This document shows positions 14,728-20,230 of a stretch of 20,230 nucleotides of DNA, piece after piece (the stretch's first letter is position 1; each line of letters starts with the position of its first letter). The DNA lies in the IMG/VR virus record IMGVR_UViG_3300013102_000088, positions 1-20,230 of that record, one strand, 5' to 3'. The stretch is from a virus. The notes beneath the pieces are model-generated. The model saw only the letters and a list, made by a program, of their open reading frames with translations. It was not told the DNA's origin and ran no database searches. The position numbers were made by a program, and so were the translations under genes.

Positions 14728-16899
14728 TTATTGAGGAATCTCGGCTGCTCTGCCGGAAGGTTGATTTTGTCTCTGCGATTGCAGGATGTTGGCGAAGTCC
14801 ATGCGCTGTGAGTGCTGCTGACTGTCGCCTTTCAGAAGTAATTCTGCGTTGGCTCGTGCATCGTCACTGTTTTGCTGCTGGTAACTTTGCATGAGTTTGA
14901 GGAACTCCCGGAAAGCAGACTGCTTATCCAGGTCCATATTGTTGAATATCTCTGCGACCTTAGCCGCGTTGAGCTGGTTCTGGCCTTCAGCTTTCGCTGC
15001 ATCAACCTGAATCTGCATCTGCTGGTTCTGCGCTTTGAGAAGCTCAGCCTTACCTTGCAACAGAACACCTTGAGCCTGCGTTTGTTCAGGTGAAGGCTCT
15101 TTAGGTTGCTGCTGAGCCTGTTCAACCATTTGCATCTCTTCAGGCGTCTCAGGTTTCTTCAGTCCCATCATTACAAGCTGCTTATTAGCGTACTCACGCA
15201 TCATCTCAACGCCTTTACCGTCGAGTAATGTGAAGTATTGAAGCAACAACATCTGCCATTCAGGTGTGCCAGGAGGAACCTTGGCGAGCAATTCCTGAAT
15301 CTCTGCCCGGTTCTGCTCCTTCATGCTCTGGAATGATGGCCCTGTGTCCGTGTAACACTCATAGCGACCGCGAATGTCGTTAAGTGTCACCACCGTACCT
15401 GTCTGGTAATCGACCGCCTGTGTGAGCAATTGAACCTGTTTCTCAGTGCCATCCTCAAGCGTCATCATTACCTGGCGAGGAACGTCATAAATGTCATTTA
15501 CCATTGACTGGTAAATCTCACCATCACGACGCATTGCAGTAGCGAGGTTGTCCTGAAACACAAACGTCTCAAGGTCTGCTCGCATGTTCAGTTGGTTGAC
15601 GGTATCGAAAGCCACCTGACCATTTGCCGCTTCTGCATCAACGCCCATTGTTGCGACCTGGCTAACTGAGTTAGTCGCCGCTTCGAGCATGTATGCGTTG
15701 GCCTGAGGAACTTCTGGGTTTTCCATGTACGAAATAGGCTGTACAGGAAGGTCTCCATTGTTCTCATCGGTACGGTTGAGCAGATAGTACGGGTAGTCGT
15801 CATTACCGCCGTACATATACTCGTAGCCTTCAATCTGCTCAGGCCAGAAGATAGGTTTCTTCTTCGGTGTGCGAGCTACGATGTCGGCGTTGAAAGACAT
15901 GATCATGTTACGCAGACGCTGACCGTCTTTAGTCAGGCGAACAACACCCTCATAAACCTCTTTGTCTCCAGCAAATGACCACTCGCCGTATACAGGGACG
16001 ATCGGGATGTGCTCGCCGGCGATAGGCTCACGGTTTTTCAGGATGGTTGTGCAGGTGATAATTGATTTGTAGACGCGACGACGCTTAACCTTCTTCTCGG
16101 CTACCTTGATCATGCCTTTATCGGCAAGCTCATCAATAACGTCTTTAATGTCGCGCTGGAAGTAACTTACCGGCTCACCTGTCAGTGGGTCCTGATAGAT
16201 GAATACGGTCTCTTTCTTCTCTTCTACCTCGTAATACTCACCAACATAAACAACGTCGCTGGTCAGCCAAGGGAATAACCAGTTCATATCAGGATTCTGG
16301 AATGACGGAGTTTCTTCTTCATCGAATCCGTTCTTCTCAGCAAATGCCTTCCACCCGTCACGGCTCATAGCATTTATGACTGTGCAATGCATAGCATCGC
16401 TCTTGTCCATCTGCTTGCTGTTGCTATCCCAGACTACGTGGGTGCATGCCTCATGAATCGGAACGCGGCGGATAACCTGATTGTTGCTGGTTGGGTCCTG
16501 GTCTTCGTATTCGGTGATTAAACGCCACGCCCCAACGCCTGCTTCAATCTGCTCACGAACAGCAATGTTCACAGATATCTTTGCGGTGTTGTGGCGCATG
16601 TCTGTGCGGTACATCCCCATCAGCACATCAGCACTGTTAGGGTCTGCGCCATCCTTCGGCCTGAATAGCACGTCAATGGGGTTTTTGCGCATCTCAGCAA
16701 CGAGCTTACGCACGACAGGGCGCACTACATCGAACTGACCACGGTATTGCAGGGTTGTGTAATCTGATAACCAGTCATCCCACTGCGACACCCGGCTAAA
16801 GTACAGGTCGTTTGTCGCTTCGGTTCTGGCTTCGTCGCTCGCCATCCAGTCTGCGTCGAATTTACACAGGATGGAATTGAGTCGTTCATTGTCGGCCAT
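14728..16899 (-). CDS. 1: Portal protein
   Basis: This 723-residue portal (P22 gp1 has 725) forms the dodecameric channel at one vertex. It docks terminase, senses head filling and later carries gp4. Landmarks are the N-terminus [54 protein letters not shown], and the hip/stem region with [11 protein letters not shown] and [10 protein letters not shown]. Also present are [20 protein letters not shown] and [20 protein letters not shown]. The region after residue 600 is Gln-rich and alpha-helical ([32 protein letters not shown]). It corresponds to the long C-terminal barrel that reaches into the P22 capsid and acts in headful gauging. GGAG lies six bases before the ATG, and the start overlaps the terminase stop by one base. 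The scaffold gene follows after 11 bases. Confidence 0.96.
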   Translation of the reverse strand: MADNERLNSILCKFDADWMASDEARTEATNDLYFSRVSQWDDWLSDYTTLQYRGQFDVVRPVVRKLVAEMRKNPIDVLFRPKDGADPNSADVLMGMYRTDMRHNTAKISVNIAVREQIEAGVGAWRLITEYEDQDPTSNNQVIRRVPIHEACTHVVWDSNSKQMDKSDAMHCTVINAMSRDGWKAFAEKNGFDEEETPSFQNPDMNWLFPWLTSDVVYVGEYYEVEEKKETVFIYQDPLTGEPVSYFQRDIKDVIDELADKGMIKVAEKKVKRRRVYKSIITCTTILKNREPIAGEHIPIVPVYGEWSFAGDKEVYEGVVRLTKDGQRLRNMIMSFNADIVARTPKKKPIFWPEQIEGYEYMYGGNDDYPYYLLNRTDENNGDLPVQPISYMENPEVPQANAYMLEAATNSVSQVATMGVDAEAANGQVAFDTVNQLNMRADLETFVFQDNLATAMRRDGEIYQSMVNDIYDVPRQVMMTLEDGTEKQVQLLTQAVDYQTGTVVTLNDIRGRYECYTDTGPSFQSMKEQNRAEIQELLAKVPPGTPEWQMLLLQYFTLLDGKGVEMMREYANKQLVMMGLKKPETPEEMQMVEQAQQQPKEPSPEQTQAQGVLLQGKAELLKAQNQQMQIQVDAAKAEGQNQLNAAKVAEIFNNMDLDKQSAFREFLKLMQSYQQQNSDDARANAELLLKGDSQQHSQRMDFANILQSQRQNQPSGRAAEIPQ

Positions 16900-18398
16900 T
16901 ATCTTCTCCGTGCGACTGGTTTAATTGGGGCCGGTATTTTCTTTTCTCTTGGCGTTTTAATATCACGCATCATCTTCGCGAATCGGCGCATCATGTAGCC
17001 ATATCGAACAGCAGAAAGAACGTCATCGTTCAGTTTGACGATCTTGCCGTTTTCATCTCGGTGATAGAGGCGGAACTCTTCAAAAAATGGTTCGCAGGTG
17101 TTGAAGACTTTAAATCGCCCGTCAAGCATCAGGTCTCTAAGCTCATTGATGCCTGGCTCTACTGCGTTGCCACCATCAGGCCATGTCGCGTGATCAGATA
17201 GCATCATGAACCCAGCATCTGCGTATTGCTGCTTGAGCTGTTCACCGCCACCTTTCTCATGCTGATGTCCATCGTGAGGCCATGCTGTAGGTACTTTATT
17301 TGCCCACGGCTTTACTGCCCCCCATGCCTGAACAGCGGTTTGCTCTTTCTTCTTCCACGTTCTGGCTAGATAGAAGGTGTCTGCATCCTTATCCCACCAC
17401 AGCTGTATCTGTGCCTGCGGGTGGTCCCATCCAAAGTCCATAGCGTTAATAACGTAGAAGTGACCTGGACACTCGAATGGTTGACACTTAATGGTCTCTT
17501 CCGGTATCTGGAAGATTCGACCGCTACCCATAGTTGGGATGCCGCGAGCGCGGGCTTCACGCTCGTGTTCAGGATACGACGCGACGATTTGCTCTTTCTG
17601 CTCATCGCTATAGTGGTCAGCGTCGTAGATTGTCATGGTGACAACCTTCTGCGCTTTGCTTGGGTTCTTGATGAATTTTGTTACAACGTCTGACATACCC
17701 ATCAGAGGGGTGAACGTCAGCATTGAGAACTGGCCGTATTTGTTGGTACGGGTCAGGCCTTCTCCGTAAATGCTGTATGGAGGCTCTTCATCGAACCAGA
17801 CACCATGAATTGTGTCACCCTGCCAACGGGCTCGACCCTGTGAATACGGCTTGAAGTAGCAGATAGATATGCCGTCTTCCAAGCCTTCAGCGTTGTGGTG
17901 CTTCACCAGAAGGTGATCGACAAGGTTCGGGAAAAATGGAGACTTCTTCCAACTGATGATGTCCTCTTTCGGGATTGACCCGTAGCCAGGCTCATCATTC
18001 TCTTCGATACGACCACATAGGATTCGTTGTGTCGTCTTCGTTACGGTTTCGTTAGTCTCGCCACCTACCCAGAACACAACAGGCTCATAGAAGCGCTTTC
18101 CTCCCCACGTATCACCATACGCTCCATCGGTCGGGTACCCTTTCGTTCCGGGATAGCGACCCGTGAGATGGAATGCTACCTCTGCGCCGCCAGTGTAGGA
18201 CTTGCCAAGTTGGTTACCAGCCATGAAGCAGCGCTCTGGATATTCAGCGCCAGCCTCAATGAATTCACGCTGCTTGCCATATGGTGAGAACTCATACAGC
18301 AGGTGCGTTTCACGGTATCGCTCCTCTTCTTCCAGAAGCCCAAGCAATTCGATCTGCTCGTCTTCTGTAAGCTCATCAAGAATCGCTTCGCTTTCCAC
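16899..18398 (-). CDS. 2: Terminase large subunit (packaging ATPase/nuclease)
   Basis: This 499-residue protein has exactly the length I recall for P22 gp2. The N-terminal ATPase domain shows an adenine-binding YGKQREF at 40-46, Walker A GNQLGKS at 61-67, Walker B VWFDEE at 200-205 and a coupling motif LTFTPLMG at 227-234. The C-terminal RNase H-like headful nuclease has Asp321 in AMDFGW, the [14 protein letters not shown] segment at 374-387 and Asp459 in [10 protein letters not shown]. The enzyme cuts the concatemer with gp3 and pumps DNA through the portal until the head is full. The start codon is GTG, with AGGAG ten bases upstream, lying inside gene 3 (23-base overlap), as in P22. The stop overlaps the portal start. 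Confidence 0.97.
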   Translation of the reverse strand: MESEAILDELTEDEQIELLGLLEEEERYRETHLLYEFSPYGKQREFIEAGAEYPERCFMAGNQLGKSYTGGAEVAFHLTGRYPGTKGYPTDGAYGDTWGGKRFYEPVVFWVGGETNETVTKTTQRILCGRIEENDEPGYGSIPKEDIISWKKSPFFPNLVDHLLVKHHNAEGLEDGISICYFKPYSQGRARWQGDTIHGVWFDEEPPYSIYGEGLTRTNKYGQFSMLTFTPLMGMSDVVTKFIKNPSKAQKVVTMTIYDADHYSDEQKEQIVASYPEHEREARARGIPTMGSGRIFQIPEETIKCQPFECPGHFYVINAMDFGWDHPQAQIQLWWDKDADTFYLARTWKKKEQTAVQAWGAVKPWANKVPTAWPHDGHQHEKGGGEQLKQQYADAGFMMLSDHATWPDGGNAVEPGINELRDLMLDGRFKVFNTCEPFFEEFRLYHRDENGKIVKLNDDVLSAVRYGYMMRRFAKMMRDIKTPREKKIPAPIKPVARRR

Positions 18399-18864
18399 GG
18401 TTGAGTAACTCCTGAATTCGAGAGCGACGCTTATCGCGATCTCCCTTATCAGGTGTCACGTCTTCAACTTGCGACTGCTCTTTGAGGCCCAAGTCACGGG
18501 CGATAATGTTTGCGTTGAGTAGGTCTGCTGCTGCACCAGAGAATTTCTGGTCGTAGATAATCTCTTCTGCTCGCGTGGTGATGTCAGAAAAGCCTTCCAT
18601 TGCACGGAAGGTTCCCCACGTTTGCCGAGTGATATCCAGGAAGATGCACAGGCCTGATATTGTCATGGCCCTAATCTTTGGTAGTGATTCCTGCGTAACC
18701 ACTCCCTGAAATGCGAAGGCCTTCACTTCATACAGAGGGTTGGCTTCTACCCACTCGAAGTATTCACAACATGCAGCCCACAGCGCCTCAGGAGATTCGA
18801 ATTTCGGGTTTCGCCCATGACTACTGCGGGCCTCCCAGAATCGGTTGCCCTTTGGTGCTGCCAT
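18376..18864 (-). CDS. 3: Terminase small subunit (pac recognition)
   Basis: This 162-residue protein has the same length as P22 gp3. It binds the pac site, which in P22 lies inside this same gene, and delivers DNA to gp2. The N-terminus ([20 protein letters not shown]) and the C-terminal part ([39 protein letters not shown]) agree with P22 as I remember it. The middle, about residues 45-88 ([28 protein letters not shown]), is clearly different, so packaging specificity may differ. An in-frame ATG at 18897 would add 11 residues, but the ATG at 18864 has GAGGA at good spacing and gives the family start. The gene overlaps gene 2 by 23 bases. Confidence 0.95.
   Translation of the reverse strand: MAAPKGNRFWEARSSHGRNPKFESPEALWAACCEYFEWVEANPLYEVKAFAFQGVVTQESLPKIRAMTISGLCIFLDITRQTWGTFRAMEGFSDITTRAEEIIYDQKFSGAAADLLNANIIARDLGLKEQSQVEDVTPDKGDRDKRRSRIQELLNRGKRSDS
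18575..18597 (-). other. Candidate pac site within gene 3
   Basis: The coding strand here reads GAAGGCTTTTCTGAC followed by ATCACCAC. It sits at the codons corresponding to P22 gp3 EDLSEVVT, where the P22 pac sequence lies, and has a similar start (GAAG..TT.TCTGA). The position is inferred from alignment by eye to remembered P22 sequence. Confidence 0.35.
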
Positions 18865-18919
18865 ATCTGTTTCCTCGTTAATCATTATCAAGCCCACCCG
18901 CAGATGAGCTTTGTAATGG

Positions 18920-19528
18920 TTACGCCGTATTACCTGCAGCTTTGATTGCAGCGTTTACTGCGTTCAGTTTTGCAGCGAGAGTTGCCACATCGTTTTTCAG
19001 TGCAGTGATGGCCGCGTTGGTAGATGTCAGTGACGCAGCGGTAGTGTCTGTGGTTGCAGCAGTAGCTGCAGGAACAGCCGGTACAGTGTTACCACCTGAT
19101 GTACCACCGGACGAATCAGTGAGTGCAGTAATTGCAGCCTGCTGAAGCACACCGCCACGTTCTGTTGAGGTCGGAACTTTGTTACCGGCCATTGCTGTAG
19201 TAGCAGTGGTTCCGATGGTTGGTGCGAATGTCGACGGCTTGCCAGTTACTGAACCCCACGCGATCGGAGTGCTTGTTGCGGTGTATTGAGCTTCGAAAGC
19301 TGATTTGCTCATGTACAGCAGTTCGCCGTACTGACTCTGGAATACGTAGCCAGTCACTACCGGCTTGAACGTAGACATGAAGAGCGCAGACAGATATTGG
19401 TCTGGGTATGGTCCGTCAAATTCGGCTAATGCTGAGCCATCCACAGCCTGTGTCAGGGTCTTAATCGGTAAGCCACGAACAAATGCGCCACTGGCATCTG
19501 AGTATGTAGGCCATGGTTGGGTGATCAT
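18920..19528 (-). CDS. Fibre-like protein, putative head fibre / decoration protein
   Basis: This 202-residue protein is encoded directly upstream of the terminase genes. Residues 1-85 form a folded N-terminal domain ([33 protein letters not shown]). Next comes [20 protein letters not shown], a tail-fibre-like [11 protein letters not shown] motif, with [20 protein letters not shown] low-complexity Ser/Thr/Gly/Ala-Pro stretch runs at about 137-165. A C-terminal coiled coil has a regular spacing of hydrophobics ([20 protein letters not shown]). The plan, shaft plus coiled coil, resembles phage head fibres such as those assigned to the phi29 gp8.5-like family, but this is a resemblance, not a match. 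Two adjacent ATGs occur; AAGGAG lies seven bases before the second (19528) and four before the first (19531). The start overlaps the stop of the basic protein upstream. It could also be a tail or lysis-region protein. Confidence 0.7.
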   Translation of the reverse strand: MITQPWPTYSDASGAFVRGLPIKTLTQAVDGSALAEFDGPYPDQYLSALFMSTFKPVVTGYVFQSQYGELLYMSKSAFEAQYTATSTPIAWGSVTGKPSTFAPTIGTTATTAMAGNKVPTSTERGGVLQQAAITALTDSSGGTSGGNTVPAVPAATAATTDTTAASLTSTNAAITALKNDVATLAAKLNAVNAAIKAAGNTA

Positions 19529-19671
19529 CATTTAGCTCCTTTCTTGGGTTTCTTTTTGCCAGCCTTGTTCATGGCAATTGCGATAGCCTGGTCTTTGGGT
19601 TTTCCGGCTTTCATCTCGGTAGCGATGTTCTCGCCGATAACCTTCTTCGACTTACCTTTCTTCAGTGGCAT
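19528..19671 (-). CDS. Very basic 47-residue protein of unknown function
   Basis: About a third of this 47-residue protein is Lys. It opens [20 protein letters not shown] and ends in a lysine-rich tail ([11 protein letters not shown]), with a short amphipathic helix between ([18 protein letters not shown]). Similar short [10 protein letters not shown]-type proteins occur beside structural genes in many tailed phages; their role is unknown, and nucleic acid binding is only a guess from charge. An upstream in-frame ATG at 19716 exists, but GGAG six bases before the ATG at 19671 supports the short form. The gene begins one base after the stop of the 80-residue gene, and its stop overlaps the starts of the fibre gene, so the three are probably co-translated. 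Confidence 0.75.
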   Translation of the reverse strand: MPLKKGKSKKVIGENIATEMKAGKPKDQAIAIAMNKAGKKKPKKGAK

Positions 19672-19672
19672 G

Positions 19673-19915
19673 TCAGACTCCAGTAGTGAACAGGTCGAGG
19701 ACTTCTTTGGCTTCACGAATCGCCTTTTCGGTTTTAGCTAGCGCAGTCGGCTCATTGGCTGTCTTGGCATATGCATCTTTGAACAGTTCAAAGTTCAGCT
19801 CATTACCGGCGATAAACTCAATGGCCTTTTCGGTAGCGGCTGAGTCATTCATCACCAGGCGGTAGACTTCGAGCTTCAGTTTCTGTGCATCTGTCATTTG
19901 GGTAATGTCTGCCAT
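19673..19915 (-). CDS. Conserved 80-residue phage protein (DUF2560-like)
   Basis: This 80-residue soluble, largely helical protein begins [20 protein letters not shown] and ends LDLFTTGV. It has [19 protein letters not shown] in the middle and a charged C-terminal helix ([18 protein letters not shown]). It looks like the small family often annotated DUF2560 that sits between the lysis genes and gene 3 in P22-like phages; I assign it from memory of the opening motif. Its function is unknown. GGAG lies eight bases before the ATG. It lies 18 bases after the 67-residue membrane gene and one base before the basic gene. Confidence 0.75.
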   Translation of the reverse strand: MADITQMTDAQKLKLEVYRLVMNDSAATEKAIEFIAGNELNFELFKDAYAKTANEPTALAKTEKAIREAKEVLDLFTTGV

Positions 19916-19933
19916 TGTTGGCTCCGTTGGTTG

Positions 19934-20137
19934 TTATCCCGTAGTGGGGATGAACGATAAAATCAGGATGATCGATGAGGCTGCCAGTGTAATGACAGAT
20001 GCGAATGCAAACGCGTAATGCATGAACGTGATTAATCTGTCTTTTGCTGAGCGCTTTGGTAGTGGGTGGCTCAGAACGTCATCGCGTATGAGTGACATTC
20101 CGTAGAGCAGCGTTATTTCACGCTCTCGTTTTCTCAT
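19934..20137 (-). CDS. 67-residue single-TM protein of unknown function
   Basis: This small protein has a basic cytoplasmic-looking N-terminus (MRKREREITLLYGMSLIRDD, then a KRSAKDR patch at 28-34) and one hydrophobic helix at about 37-63 (YAFAFASVITLAASSIILIL). The charge pattern suggests an N-in, C-out inner-membrane protein. It lies immediately downstream of the Rz-type spanin gene, so it may be part of the lysis block, but no holin, antiholin or endolysin signature is visible. No properly spaced Shine-Dalgarno precedes the ATG at 20137; that ATG overlaps the stop of a 10-codon ORF which does have one, so translation may depend on coupling. An internal ATG (Met14) also lacks a good site. 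Confidence 0.6.
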   Translation of the reverse strand: MRKREREITLLYGMSLIRDDVLSHPLPKRSAKDRLITFMHYAFAFASVITLAASSIILILSFIPTTG

Positions 20138-20166
20138 CCTTCGCCATATCCGATCATTTCAAACAT
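20134..20166 (-). CDS. Possible 10-codon leader ORF before the 67-residue gene
   Basis: The ORF encodes MFEMIGYGEG and has GAGG five bases before its ATG. It begins inside the 3' end of the spanin gene in another frame and ends in an ATGA overlap with the 67-residue gene. It may act as a re-initiation leader, or its site may simply be a remnant of an earlier start. Confidence 0.35.
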   Translation of the reverse strand: MFEMIGYGEG

Positions 20167-20230
20167 TGTGACCTCACGTATTCCTGCAATCCGGTTAATT
20201 GCTTGGTGACTGTTTCGATTCGCTGTCTGA
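20154..20230 (-). CDS. Rz-type inner-membrane spanin, C-terminal fragment
   Basis: This open frame enters from the right edge and encodes RQRIETVTKQLTGLQEYVRS followed by QCLK and TGA. The pattern R.RI..V.KQL.G.Q.Y...QC at the extreme C-terminus is that of P22 gp15 and lambda-like Rz proteins as I recall them. These i-spanins span the periplasm with the outer-membrane lipoprotein Rz1 and fuse the two membranes at lysis. Only the last 24 codons are visible, so the membrane anchor and the nested Rz1 gene lie outside the window. The position upstream of the packaging genes agrees with the P22 order 13-19-15-3. Confidence 0.6.
   Translation of the reverse strand, partial: RQRIETVTKQLTGLQEYVRSQCLK

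Noticed and set aside
18865-18897. Eleven-residue N-terminal extension of the small terminase
   Set aside because: The internal ATG at 18864 has a better spaced ribosome site and gives the family start and the 162-residue length.

Overview
The window is the late half of a P22-like temperate podovirus (Lederbergvirus type) of an enteric host such as Escherichia, Shigella or Salmonella, either a free phage genome or a prophage. Protein after protein follows the P22 virion gene set in order, with near-P22 lengths (coat 429 aa, large terminase 499 aa, portal 723 aa, scaffold 305 aa). The map is inverted relative to the usual P22 drawing: late genes run on the minus strand from right to left.

Layout from left to right. 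Positions 71-2734 (plus strand) hold the serotype-conversion operon gtrA-gtrB-gtrC. It encodes a bactoprenol-glucose flippase, a bactoprenol glucosyltransferase and a type-specific glucosyltransferase that together modify the host O-antigen. The operon converges on the tailspike gene (2748-4949, minus). A 155-base gap (4950-5104) separates the tailspike from gene 16. In P22 this gap holds the immI/superinfection-exclusion genes. Here it holds only a tiny plus-strand transcription unit, a 23-residue membrane peptide with a perfect TATAAT and a strong ribosome binding site. Reading the minus-strand operon upstream from there come ejection genes 16, 20 and 7, then 14, tail needle 26, tail hub genes 10 and 4, a small 72-aa gene, coat 5, scaffold 8, portal 1, large terminase 2 and small terminase 3 (to 18864).

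Upstream of the terminase genes lie a fibre-like protein that could be a head fibre or decoration protein (18920-19528), a very basic 47-aa protein, an 80-aa conserved small protein, a 67-aa single-TM protein and the 3' end of an Rz-type spanin at the right edge (20154-20230). Lysis, late-virion and conversion genes are therefore all represented. Integration, immunity, replication and early control lie outside the window.

The genes work as one programme. Gp3/gp2 select and pump DNA through portal gp1 into a coat/scaffold procapsid. Gp4, gp10 and gp26 close the portal, gp9 spikes bind and usually cleave O-antigen, and gp7/gp16/gp20 are ejected to carry DNA across the envelope. Most gene junctions are 1-base TAATG or 4-base ATGA overlaps. 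A cUUCGg hairpin follows the coat gene, and a perfect inverted repeat with the tailspike stop codon in its loop ends the operon. The AT-richer, specificity-determining parts (gtrC and the tailspike receptor domain) sit next to each other and look like the exchangeable part of the phage. All family assignments come from remembered protein families and visible motifs; no database search was run.
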